This document shows positions 8,295 to 15,314 of a stretch of DNA of 27,166 nucleotides, piece by piece. The notes beneath the pieces were generated by a model. The model was not told where the DNA came from. It worked only from the letters and a program-made list of their open reading frames with translations, and made no database searches. The translations under genes and the position numbers were made by a program. The number at the start of each line of letters is the position of its first letter. The first letter of the stretch is position 1. Source of the DNA: a virus; the IMG/VR virus record IMGVR_UViG_3300031463_000026, positions 1 to 27,166 of that record; one strand, written 5' to 3'.

Positions 8295-8624
8295 ATGAAA
8301 GAAGTCGTTTACGTGGGGCCGTTAGCGAACATCGGACGATTCGGACCTGTGCGCGCCGGGCACGTACTCAGGCTGACAAATCGCGAGGCGGAGTCAGTAG
8401 CCGGGTCGCGCTTATTCGTTCCCATGGAGAAATACACCGGCGATAAGCGTAAGCTCGATTCGCCGGAGAATGATCCAGACCGTGTAGCGCGTCTCGAAAT
8501 AATGGAACTGAGCCTTGAGAAACTCCGCGATCTTGCCAGACGCATGGGCATTTCTTTCACGGCGCGAACGCCGCACCACGCACTTCTGATAAGCGTTTTA
8601 TCAGCCAAAAAGAATGTCGCTTGA
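8295..8624 (+). CDS. Small neck-region protein with HeH/Rho-N-like C-terminus
   Basis: A 109-residue protein (ATG 8295; a GTG at 8271 would add eight residues, and neither has a clear ribosome binding site). The N-terminal half is strand-rich and resembles small phage proteins beginning with K-x-V-x-Y-x-GP (EVVYVGPLANIGRFGPVRAG, RLFVPM). The C-terminal helix-extension-helix stretch LEKLRDLARRMGI followed by HHALLISVL resembles Rho N-terminal/HeH modules that occur at the ends of many phage head-tail proteins. It overlaps the next gene by eleven bases. The role is not known; its place between capsid and adaptor genes is typical. Confidence 0.75.
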   Translation: MKEVVYVGPLANIGRFGPVRAGHVLRLTNREAESVAGSRLFVPMEKYTGDKRKLDSPENDPDRVARLEIMELSLEKLRDLARRMGISFTARTPHHALLISVLSAKKNVA

Positions 8625-9201
8625 AAATCCATATTGCACCGTTGCGCAGGTGCAAGAAGAGCTGCGAAACCGGGATGAAAGCCTTGTCCCGGTTATCGAA
8701 GAAGCGATCAACCACGCCAGCAGGTTCATCGACAGAGTACTCGGGTATGATTTCTACCAGCACGACCATACGACCAACCCGATCGAGATTTACGGCTGCA
8801 GCAGGTGGGCCGTTGCTGACATGATATGGATTCCTTACCTCCACATTCAGCGGATCGACAAGGTCGTCTGGCAGGAAGAAGAGCAGGTGCCGGGTGAAGA
8901 CTATGTCTTAGTTGGACGGCGGCTGATCCGGGTGGATGAGCTCGAATGGCTTGGCCTTGACAAGACCGACTGCGTCGAAATCTACGGGCTGTTTGGTTGG
9001 CCGCAGACCGCTTCAACGGACGTGCCAAAGGGCATGCCGCAGGAAATCACGCGCGCGTGCATAATGATAGCCGCAGCGTTCACGGGGCATAATCAGAAGG
9101 AGATCGTGGGGCCTGATGGTTCGGTGATGCACATCACGAACAAAGAGATTCCAAAAGCCGCTTGGGATATTATCGGCCAGCGAAGACCCTTGATCCCATG
9201 A
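8614..9201 (+). CDS. Head-tail connector (adaptor), HK97 gp6-like
   Basis: A 195-residue protein with the plan of gp6-type adaptors, which form the ring below the portal. It opens with YCTVAQVQEELRN and a helix containing EEAINHASRFIDRVLGYDF, continues with strands (IEIYGCSRWAVADMIWIPYLHIQRIDKVVW, EDYVLVGRRLIRVDELEW) and ends with the MPQEITRACIMIAAAFTGH helix. This helix-strand-helix order, plus the place two genes after the capsid gene, supports the call. The ATG overlaps the previous gene, and the stop overlaps the next start as ATGA, so the neck genes are translationally coupled. Confidence 0.85.
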   Translation: MSLENPYCTVAQVQEELRNRDESLVPVIEEAINHASRFIDRVLGYDFYQHDHTTNPIEIYGCSRWAVADMIWIPYLHIQRIDKVVWQEEEQVPGEDYVLVGRRLIRVDELEWLGLDKTDCVEIYGLFGWPQTASTDVPKGMPQEITRACIMIAAAFTGHNQKEIVGPDGSVMHITNKEIPKAAWDIIGQRRPLIP

Positions 9202-9698
9202 TTACCGTCAACGTTAACTCGAGATCGGCAAATGAGCTTTTCGATGCGATCAAAAGGGCTCTTTCGCCGGAGTCTGTTGACGCGACAATTGCACGCGCCG
9301 CAGCCAGGGTGCTAAGAGAGGTTGTGGAGCGGACGCCCAAAAGGTGGTTTGGCCAAGTTCGGCGGTCGTGGCAAATGGTGAAAGGCGAAAAACCCGGCCA
9401 ATGGGTGGTGCGTAATCCTCACAAGGTGATGCGCTACTTGGAATTCGGCACTGCCAATGAAGGCACCGGATTCATCTACCCGAAGCGGGCCCGTGCCCTT
9501 TACATACCGCTGAACAGGAAGGCATCGTTCGGATGGAATGAGGACCTTGAATACGGCGAGGACTACATCCTCAGAAGGCGCGTGCGCGGCATCAAACCTC
9601 GGCGAATTGTCGCGCGGATGCGACCGTTTGTGGAGAGCGCATTGCTCTACGAGATGCGGGCGACAATCAGGAATGCAATCGCCGGCATAAAACCGTGA
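9198..9698 (+). CDS. HK97 gp10-like neck/minor tail protein
   Basis: A 166-residue protein. ATG 9198 is chosen because it overlaps the preceding stop as ATGA; the open frame extends a further 36 bases upstream without a better start. The N-terminus has an amphipathic helix (SANELFDAIKRAL, then ARAAARVLREVVERTPKR), followed by a strand-rich middle with WVVRNPHKVMRYLEFGT and a basic C-terminal part containing VARMRPFVESALLYEMRATIRNA. The pattern of conserved N-terminal helix, VRNxxxxxxYLEFGT and MRPFxxxAL is that of the gp10/neck protein family that connects head to tail. Position between adaptor and terminator genes agrees. Confidence 0.85.
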   Translation: MITVNVNSRSANELFDAIKRALSPESVDATIARAAARVLREVVERTPKRWFGQVRRSWQMVKGEKPGQWVVRNPHKVMRYLEFGTANEGTGFIYPKRARALYIPLNRKASFGWNEDLEYGEDYILRRRVRGIKPRRIVARMRPFVESALLYEMRATIRNAIAGIKP

Positions 9699-9699
9699 C

Positions 9700-10146
9700 A
9701 TGGGCGTTTACGCGAGGTCAGTAACATTGGTCTTGGACCGGATACAGGCCCACGTGGATGGGGGTTTTTTGTCTGGCTGGAACTTCAGACGCGAGCTTGC
9801 GGCAGAGGTGGAGGGGAAAGCCACGCTGCCGTGGCTCCGGCTGACCGGAATGTTGCCGCAGGAGATAACCTCGCCGCAGGAAGTGGCGCGACCGAGCCTT
9901 GACATCGGCTTTGTGTTGGCAACGGACCTCAAAGACGGCCTTCAAGGCGCACTCGGCGCCTATGAAAAGCTCTGTGACGCGATCGAATGCAAGCCGGATG
10001 GAATGCTTGACCCAGCATTCGGCTTTTTCGCTGCTGGTGTAAGCTTTCGGTTTGTTAATATGTTTGCAACTCCGCTGGCGGTGCACGTAAATTTGATCAT
10101 CAATCTTAAGCTGCCGCGGACGCTCCGAGGCACAAGGCGACAATGA
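9700..10146 (+). CDS. Probable tail terminator/tail completion protein
   Basis: A 148-residue protein starting one base after the previous stop. It begins with a long helix (VYARSVTLVLDRIQAHVDGGF) and continues with alternating strands and helices, including LDIGFVLATDLKDGLQGALGAYEKLCDAIECKPDG and the C-terminal strand VHVNLIINLKLP. Size, fold pattern and place between the gp10-like and tail tube genes fit tail terminator proteins, which cap the tube and contact the head. No unique motif proves it, so the function rests mostly on gene order. Its stop overlaps the ATG of a tiny ORF at 10143. Confidence 0.7.
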   Translation: MGVYARSVTLVLDRIQAHVDGGFLSGWNFRRELAAEVEGKATLPWLRLTGMLPQEITSPQEVARPSLDIGFVLATDLKDGLQGALGAYEKLCDAIECKPDGMLDPAFGFFAAGVSFRFVNMFATPLAVHVNLIINLKLPRTLRGTRRQ

Positions 10147-10271
10147 AAAAGACGGCATCAAATCACGGCGACGGGCCTCCAACGGTCGGTGGCGGCTGGC
10201 GAAAGCGCCGACGGAAGAGGTTCCGCGGATCGCCGTGCAACAAGATGCAAAAAGGATGGGATGCGAAATGA
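10143..10271 (+). CDS. Tiny basic ORF, possibly translated
   Basis: A 42-residue ORF whose ATG overlaps the previous stop (ATGA), with AAGG five bases before the start. The product is very basic (WRKRRRKRFRG in the middle) and Gly/Pro-rich at the front. No family recognised. The coupling and ribosome binding site argue for translation; the short length and the existence of a competing frame over the same bases argue caution. Confidence 0.35.
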   Translation: MKKTASNHGDGPPTVGGGWRKRRRKRFRGSPCNKMQKGWDAK

Positions 10272-10369
10272 AAGGTCGGGTCCCGAACACATTTACCAGA
10301 CCACCTATGGCTCTGGCGAACCAATACAGCGTGCGCTGCAATCGGCGGCAGCGCAGGCGGCGCAAATAG
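10268..10369 (+). CDS. Second tiny basic ORF, possibly translated
   Basis: A 33-residue ORF starting with ATG on the stop of the preceding tiny ORF (ATGA), ending in an Arg-rich tail (RRQRRRRK). An alternative reading of the same stretch, ATG 10261 to 10431 (56 residues, with an AGGA just upstream and a plausible helix QRALQSAAAQAAQIDYAE), overlaps the tail tube start. Only one of the two is likely to be real, and I cannot choose firmly. Confidence 0.25.
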   Translation: MKGRVPNTFTRPPMALANQYSVRCNRRQRRRRK

Positions 10370-10376
10370 ACTATGC

Positions 10377-10400
10377 CGAAACGAAACGTAGTGAAAGGAA
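10377..10400 (+). promoter_or_regulatory. CGAAACGAAACG leader and ribosome binding site of the tail tube gene
   Basis: CGAAACGAAACG at 10377-10388 is followed by AAAGGAA about five bases before the ATG at 10404. The repeat is the same as that ahead of the capsid gene. A ribosome binding site is clear; a role for the repeat is inferred. Confidence 0.4.
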
Positions 10401-10403
10401 TCT

Positions 10404-10940
10404 ATGGCACTCACAACTGGCGCAAGAATAATTGGTAATCACGTCTGGTTCTTCCGCGAAGGAGACAGTTACACCGTTCCCGCCCCGGGCACCTGCGGTC
10501 GCGAAAGCAAACCCGGCGCTGATGACACTGGTTGGATTGACGTCGGCCTTGTAAGCGACCTGAAAGTCCAACCGCAAAGGGAAGTTCACGAACGCTGGAT
10601 TCCAAGCCCCGGCCAGAAGCGGCTGTACGAGGTCCTCGAAAGCAAGAAGCGGATCAAGGTAACGTTCACGGTTGACGACCTCAGTCCGTTCGCGATTGAA
10701 AACCTGTTTGGAACGCTTGCTCTCAATCAACAGTCGGAGCAGTATAATCCGCTCGAGGGGTCGGTCAAAAACGGCTGGCTCAAAATCCAGCAATATGACC
10801 ACAACGATCAGCTCGTGAACGTTGTTGACCTGTGGGTCCACCTCACGATCAACGCCGAAACGGATTTCGGTGACGCTCCTGTCAGCTTCACGTTCGAGGC
10901 GGACGTGCTCCACTCCAGCTTGAACACCGGATCGCTCTAG
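10404..10940 (+). CDS. Major tail tube protein
   Basis: A 178-residue protein that would polymerise into the tail tube. It opens with MALTTGARIIGNHVWFF, has a long strand-turn region (GWIDVGLVSDLKVQPQRE), a central KRIKVTFTVDDLSPFAIENLFG segment, and closes with paired strands VVDLWVHLTINAET and APVSFTFEADVLHSS. The strand order and the phrase about residues 85-105 resemble tail tube proteins of non-contractile phages. Position (after the terminator, before the chaperones and tape measure, with an insertion between) and a strong ribosome binding site fit an abundant structural protein. Confidence 0.82.
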   Translation: MALTTGARIIGNHVWFFREGDSYTVPAPGTCGRESKPGADDTGWIDVGLVSDLKVQPQREVHERWIPSPGQKRLYEVLESKKRIKVTFTVDDLSPFAIENLFGTLALNQQSEQYNPLEGSVKNGWLKIQQYDHNDQLVNVVDLWVHLTINAETDFGDAPVSFTFEADVLHSSLNTGSL

Positions 10941-10945
10941 CTCCC

Positions 10946-11242
10946 TTGAACACGAACCGCATTAACCTGCTGACATGGCTCGCAGTGGCTTTGTGGTTGG
11001 TACATGCCACAACCCTTACCCTACTTGCGCAGGAGACTGCGGCGCCAGCGGCGCCGACAGTCGCGGACCTGGCCCGTGAGAAAGACATTGTTTGGCTTAG
11101 CTTGGTAACTGCAATAACGGCGATCTCTTTCTCGGCGTGGCTCGTGCGGCAGATGATTAATTTACAGGCGAAGTCGCTCGAGACGCTCGAACAACTCAAA
11201 ATCGAACTGGCCAAGAGACCTTGCATGACAGAAAGCAAATGA
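10946..11242 (+). CDS. Two-helix membrane protein (holin-like)
   Basis: A 98-residue protein read from TTG 10946, five bases after the tail tube stop; no ATG start exists in this frame before the first hydrophobic segment. Helix 1 is about residues 8-28, an Ala/Pro-rich loop (ETAAPAAP) follows, helix 2 is about 49-69, and the C-terminus is a charged helix (SLETLEQLKIELAKRP). The first segment could instead be a signal peptide cleaved near LLAQ. Two helices with a short loop and charged tail resemble class II holins, but no signature motif is visible. It overlaps the following lipoprotein gene (ATGA), so the two are probably made together. Confidence 0.6.
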   Translation: MNTNRINLLTWLAVALWLVHATTLTLLAQETAAPAAPTVADLAREKDIVWLSLVTAITAISFSAWLVRQMINLQAKSLETLEQLKIELAKRPCMTESK

Positions 11243-11598
11243 ACACGAAAACAGTCACACTTGGATTCGTGGCTGGAATGGTCCTTCTAGCCCTAGCCTT
11301 GTCTGGTTGCAAGACAACCGAGGTTCAGGCATACCGCGTTATTGCCAGTACCACTATTGCCGTTGACGCGGCTATGAAATCATGGGGGGCTTATTGCGCA
11401 GCCGTTCCAGTGACGCCAGAGCAGCACAAGGCGGTCGAACAAGCGTACAACGCCTACCTTTCAGGACTGCAGTCGTGTGAGATTGTTGTACTTGGCTATA
11501 AGGCCGCTCAAAAGGGCGACGTTACAGCCGCAACGTCCCGCGTTGTTGCCCTGGCGACTAACGTTCTTCAAACGATCGAACTTGTGAAACGACAATGA
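11239..11598 (+). CDS. Phage lipoprotein
   Basis: A 119-residue lipoprotein precursor from ATG 11239, which overlaps the previous stop. The N-terminus MNTKTVTLGF is followed by a hydrophobic run and the lipobox LSGC, giving a lipidated Cys24. The mature part is mostly helix (AVDAAMKSWGAYCAAVP, HKAVEQAYNAYLSGLQ, SRVVALATNVLQTIELV) with two more cysteines. Such a protein would be sorted to a membrane of a Gram-negative host. It might be an outer-membrane spanin subunit, a superinfection-exclusion lipoprotein, or neither. The pairing with a membrane protein gene suggests action at the envelope. Function is not established. Confidence 0.75.
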   Translation: MNTKTVTLGFVAGMVLLALALSGCKTTEVQAYRVIASTTIAVDAAMKSWGAYCAAVPVTPEQHKAVEQAYNAYLSGLQSCEIVVLGYKAAQKGDVTAATSRVVALATNVLQTIELVKRQ

Positions 11599-11795
11599 GC
11601 CAATTGCAGCTTGCGATGTTTGTGATTGCGATGATAGCCCAATACGGACTGCCCGCAATCGACGAGATTGTCACCATCGTACAAAAGTACGGCAGCGCCG
11701 ATCAAGTGCCGGAGGATGACTGGAAAGCCTTGTTCGCAAGAGCAAGGTCGAAGACCTACTGGGACTATATCGAAGCTGCGAAGCTCAAGGAGTAG
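11595..11795 (+). CDS. Small hydrophobic-N-terminal protein
   Basis: A 66-residue protein, start overlapping the lipoprotein stop (ATGA). The first 18 residues are hydrophobic (LQLAMFVIAMIAQYGLPA) and the rest is a charged helical segment ending WDYIEAAKLKE. No family recognised. It completes a coupled three-gene set of envelope-directed proteins between the tail tube and the lectin array. AAGGAG at its end (11787-11792) serves as ribosome binding site for the next gene. Confidence 0.65.
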   Translation: MSQLQLAMFVIAMIAQYGLPAIDEIVTIVQKYGSADQVPEDDWKALFARARSKTYWDYIEAAKLKE

Positions 11796-11798
11796 CAT

Positions 11799-12506
11799 AT
11801 GGCATGGAGCAACGACAAGCCCGAAATCATTCTCGCATCGGTTTTAGCGGTTGACGACGATTTCAACCGCGCAAACACGACAGAACCGGACCTTGGCATT
11901 GCACGACGAGGCGGTCCATGGATTTTGCGCAACGGCAATGGCATAACCCCGGCGTCGAAGGGCAAGATTCTGAACAACGTCGTTGTGTCCAGCGTAGTTG
12001 GCAGTGGTGGCAACTTCTACGCCACATTGGCGGATATAAACCGCAAAGCGATTCAACTGACCTTCAAGGCCAGATGGGATACGGCTGGCGGGACCGGCGG
12101 CCCACCGTTCTTCGGCACTGGCTTCGCCAAGTCGCTGTCGCCCTATGTCGCTTACAACGCGATTTACTCCCGCTGGTACCAGAACAGCATAACGCTTGAC
12201 GTATTCGGCAATGGCAATATGACCAACCTCCAGCAGGCTGCGATTTCACCTCAACTTTCGACCGGCGTAGTTCACACGCTTGTCTGGAGGATCGACCCGT
12301 ACCGCGGGGTCGTCAGGCTGTACGTGAACGGCGCGCTCAAGGTTACCGTCTCGACCTCGGCGATCATTCAGTATCTTTACCAAATTCCGTTCTTCCAGCT
12401 CAGCTATCCAGCTGCCGACTCAACGTGCGAGGGTAAGATTTGCGGGTTCAGCGTTGCGACCGATGGTGGATTGGCCAACAGCGTTCCTGAGGCGATCAGC
12501 GTATGA
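11799..12506 (+). CDS. Lectin-like tail-associated protein, paralog 1
   Basis: A 235-residue protein, first of four tandem relatives. It starts MAWSNDKP and then has DDDFNRANTTEPDLG, a motif typical of concanavalin A/LamG-like jelly-roll domains in phage and bacterial surface proteins. The second half shows VHTLVWRIDPYRGVVRLYVNG, the usual strand pair of this fold, and a C-terminal strand region ending in EGKICGFSVATDGG. AAGGAG stands six bases before the ATG. Such domains bind carbohydrates or decorate virions; no binding residues can be assigned from sequence alone. Its stop overlaps the next paralog (ATGA). Confidence 0.75.
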   Translation: MAWSNDKPEIILASVLAVDDDFNRANTTEPDLGIARRGGPWILRNGNGITPASKGKILNNVVVSSVVGSGGNFYATLADINRKAIQLTFKARWDTAGGTGGPPFFGTGFAKSLSPYVAYNAIYSRWYQNSITLDVFGNGNMTNLQQAAISPQLSTGVVHTLVWRIDPYRGVVRLYVNGALKVTVSTSAIIQYLYQIPFFQLSYPAADSTCEGKICGFSVATDGGLANSVPEAISV

Positions 12507-13252
12507 ATTGGACAAACGAAAAGCCACAGCAGATACAGGTTGGTCAGCCTGCGAATTGGACTGGCAACAAGCCACAGTCACTGCAGGTTGGACGCTTGGC
12601 CGTGTACGACGACTTCAACCGGGCCGATACGACAGAGCCAGACCTCGGAACGCCGGTGATTGGCGGTCGATGGATCATTGGCGGCATTGGCGCGAGGGTG
12701 CCGGGCACGCGCGGTTGCATCAGATCCGGGCGTGCTACAACGACAGTTGTTGGTAGTGCCGGCACGTGGTTCGCAATTACGCCTTACGCGTTGGGTGGCA
12801 TGGTAACACAGCTCTTAATGCGCGGCATTTGGATCCCTAGTGGCGGTAGCGGTGCTGAAGGCCTTCTTGCATGCGGGTGCGGGCCTTCGATTGAGCCTTA
12901 CATAGTCAAGGATTGCGTCCATCTCAGATTCAGTCGATCATCTGTAAGCATTGACCGCATCAAGAATGATGTGTTTACGCCCTACGCAACCCAGAGCATA
13001 AGCCCGGAGCTGCCTCTAAATACGCCGCACCTGTTTGTGGCAAAGATCGATCCCGACCTCGGCCGGGTCACAATCTGGGTGAACGGCGAGTTCAAGCTCA
13101 CTTATCAGAACAGCGCAATTGCTGAAGTCTGCGGGACATACGCGTTCTGGGAATCAACTTACTCGCACACCAATTCAACGGCAGAAGCTGCAATCAAGGA
13201 GGTGAGCGCCTATGCGCGCTGGGGGTGGCAGAACGCGCCGTCTCGCGATTAG
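12503..13252 (+). CDS. Lectin-like tail-associated protein, paralog 2
   Basis: A 249-residue protein coupled to paralog 1. The N-terminus holds an internal tandem repeat: NWTNEKPQQIQVG and then NWTGNKPQSLQVG. The jelly-roll domain follows with YDDFNRADTTEPDLGTP and, near the end, HLFVAKIDPDLGRVTIWVNG. It has several cysteines (LLACGCGPS, VKDCVHL) not seen in paralog 1, shared in part with paralog 4. The short N-terminal W-T/S-N-x-KP elements recur across the array and may be a docking peptide that attaches each lectin to the same virion site; that is inference. Confidence 0.75.
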   Translation: MNWTNEKPQQIQVGQPANWTGNKPQSLQVGRLAVYDDFNRADTTEPDLGTPVIGGRWIIGGIGARVPGTRGCIRSGRATTTVVGSAGTWFAITPYALGGMVTQLLMRGIWIPSGGSGAEGLLACGCGPSIEPYIVKDCVHLRFSRSSVSIDRIKNDVFTPYATQSISPELPLNTPHLFVAKIDPDLGRVTIWVNGEFKLTYQNSAIAEVCGTYAFWESTYSHTNSTAEAAIKEVSAYARWGWQNAPSRD

Positions 13253-14040
13253 AAATAGACTACTCGGAAGGTGGGGCATGGCATCGAGCGTTAGCCACTG
13301 GACTGGCAATGCACTGGAGAGAAACCCGATACGGTCAGGTGGAACATCGGCGCCTCTACTTGTATGATGATTTCAACCGCGCCGACACAACAGAACCGGA
13401 CCTCGGAACGGCGGTTCGGGGCGGGAAATGGCTGATCGCAAACGAAAGTGGCGTAGCTCCGGGACGGTATGGCTGCATCAGGTCCGGCTACGCAACATCG
13501 TCACGGCAGACCCGCGACGGTCAATTCGTCCTCATAAACGAGCGTGGCCCTGGCGCAGCCCCTACGATTCTGTTTGCTGAAGTCCGCTGGGCGTTGGTGC
13601 CCAACGGGCTTTCTTATTCGGGTTGGATGAGCATGGGCTGCACGAATGAACAGAACGCTTGTTCCGGTGCCAATGGCTTGCATATCGCCGTCAGACGATC
13701 GCGTTGCGACGTTCGCATCCGCAAGAACGGTGTCGAGACGTTCAGAAAGCAACAGTTCTTCGATCCTCAGCTCAGCGTCGGAATCCATTACCTCGTAATA
13801 GCTGACATAAACGCTGCGGCTGGTACGGTGACAGTCTCAATCAACGGGCTCGATTTATTGAAAGTGCAGACGGGCCTAGTCGGGCAAGTTCTTGGAGCAA
13901 CCTGTTATTGGCAAGCCTGCTATGACAGCTATCTCAAGGCAACGGCGGAGCTTGCGTTCAAAGAACTTGGCGCATCAATTGATCCCCCTCGACCTTCCGT
14001 ACCAAGAAAGCGCGACACTCGTTGGGTAATCGCTCTATGA
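13225..14040 (+). CDS. Lectin-like tail-associated protein, paralog 3 (N-terminus disturbed)
   Basis: The frame is open from GTG 13225 (271 aa); ATG 13309 (243 aa) is an alternative. The lectin domain is intact: YDDFNRADTTEPDLGTA, then AAAGTVTVSINGLDLLKVQ and a terminal basic stretch (PRKRDTRWVIAL). The best translation signal, GGAAGG six bases before ATG 13278, instead opens the neighbouring frame, encoding SHWTGNAL (matching NWTGNKP of paralog 2) before stopping at 13362. The gene thus seems to have lost frame between 13278 and 13362, and an ACTGG tandem pair lies there. Whether the lectin domain is still made depends on a weaker start or frameshifting. Confidence 0.65.
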   Translation: MAERAVSRLEIDYSEGGAWHRALATGLAMHWRETRYGQVEHRRLYLYDDFNRADTTEPDLGTAVRGGKWLIANESGVAPGRYGCIRSGYATSSRQTRDGQFVLINERGPGAAPTILFAEVRWALVPNGLSYSGWMSMGCTNEQNACSGANGLHIAVRRSRCDVRIRKNGVETFRKQQFFDPQLSVGIHYLVIADINAAAGTVTVSINGLDLLKVQTGLVGQVLGATCYWQACYDSYLKATAELAFKELGASIDPPRPSVPRKRDTRWVIAL

Positions 14041-14151
14041 CACCGTGTAAGACGAAAAGGCGCAAAAACACCTCGAAAAATCGCTATAACTGACTGCAAT
14101 TCAATGGTGCATGCAATATGCTCCAATCAGGTGAAAAAGCTGAGCGAAAAC

Positions 14152-15312
14152 ATGAGGACACACTTAACAGTCATAGCGATAGCGTGCGGACTCCTTTGCA
14201 ATGGACTCACGATCTGCGATGCCCAGCCGGTTGCACCGGTTGGCAAGGCAAGAACCGCACTTGGAATCATGGTCCAGCGACAGGCGTCCCTCGGCGCAAC
14301 ACCCGGGCAAAACATGACGATGGGCCTTAAATCTGCGTTGCTGTACGACGACTTCAATCGCCCTGACACGGAGGAACCTTCTGCAGGCTACCCGCTACTC
14401 GGCGATGAATGGGTGCTGATCGGTCCTGGCGGCCAAGCTCGGAGTCTCTACGGAATGGTGCAGTGCGGTTACCTAACGGCCAGCAAATTCGGACTGAGCA
14501 AGACGATCTACGCCTGCCAGGTCTTACGAGGCGAGCCGATTGAGCTCACTGCGACATTCAGATGGGAACAAATCGCTGGAGAAGGCCCTGACGGGCTGTT
14601 TGTAATGGCTTGCGGCCCGAGCAGTACACCGAATTGGATTCACAACATCGTCCACGTGCGGTTTCATCGTAACGCTGTTATCCTCGACTTCATCGTTGAC
14701 GGCATCATGTATAGCGAAGTCGCCCTATGGCGGTTCCCGGATCAAATGCTCGAGTACGGAGTTGACCACAACGGAAGGGTCGTACTGGACTGGAACAAGG
14801 GCCGCGTTTTGGTTTACCTGAACGGGCAGCTTGCTTTTACCGCACAGCATGAGCTGGTGAAACGGCTCAGGGGCCGATACGCATTCTGGGAGGAATACTA
14901 CGGCGACGAATCGCCCAAGTCCAAGATAATGATCCGCGAGGCCGCAGCGTTCGGATTGGCACCGTTCTGGGCAAAGACCGATGCAGCAGCAAGAAGTCGG
15001 ACGTATCCTGGGTTCAAGACATTGCCATCGCTCCCTACCGTACCCGATGAGCCTGGCGCTGTCTGGACCGAACAGGGCGCGGTTGAGATTAGCTGGACTG
15101 ATACCAATGAGCAGGGGGCGCTGATTGACATTGAATTCGCACGGTCGAGCGTTGGACCGTGGACGTGGATTGCTACTGTTCAGCCGTCAGAAGACAGCTT
15201 TGTCTGGACAAGTGCGAACTATGGCACAGTTTACTGGTTTCGGATCAGGGCCCGGAACAATCGCGGACCGTCTGCGTGGACTGATCCGTTCCAAATAGCA
15301 ACAGAGGAGTAG
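14152..15312 (+). CDS. Exported lectin-like protein with fibronectin III domain, paralog 4
   Basis: A 386-residue protein with a Sec signal peptide: MRTHL, a hydrophobic core, and a likely cleavage after CDA (residue 24). In-frame GTG 14131 would add KK before it; ATG 14104 is less likely and lacks a ribosome binding site. The lectin domain (about 62-280) has YDDFNRPDTEEPSAG, the Cys-containing MVQCGYLTAS and a late GRVLVYLNGQLAFTA. A C-terminal fibronectin III domain (about 298-386) shows AVEISWTDTNEQG, VYWFRIRARNNRGPSAW. It is the most divergent of the four. Export is unusual for a virion protein gene in a tail block; it could act in the host envelope or be released. Confidence 0.75.
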   Translation: MRTHLTVIAIACGLLCNGLTICDAQPVAPVGKARTALGIMVQRQASLGATPGQNMTMGLKSALLYDDFNRPDTEEPSAGYPLLGDEWVLIGPGGQARSLYGMVQCGYLTASKFGLSKTIYACQVLRGEPIELTATFRWEQIAGEGPDGLFVMACGPSSTPNWIHNIVHVRFHRNAVILDFIVDGIMYSEVALWRFPDQMLEYGVDHNGRVVLDWNKGRVLVYLNGQLAFTAQHELVKRLRGRYAFWEEYYGDESPKSKIMIREAAAFGLAPFWAKTDAAARSRTYPGFKTLPSLPTVPDEPGAVWTEQGAVEISWTDTNEQGALIDIEFARSSVGPWTWIATVQPSEDSFVWTSANYGTVYWFRIRARNNRGPSAWTDPFQIATEE

Positions 15313-15314
15313 CC

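Noticed and set aside
14041-14151. Possible promoter (TATAAC at 14085-14090) in the gap before the exported lectin
   Set aside because: No acceptable -35 box at 16-18 bases upstream; the region is only slightly A-rich.
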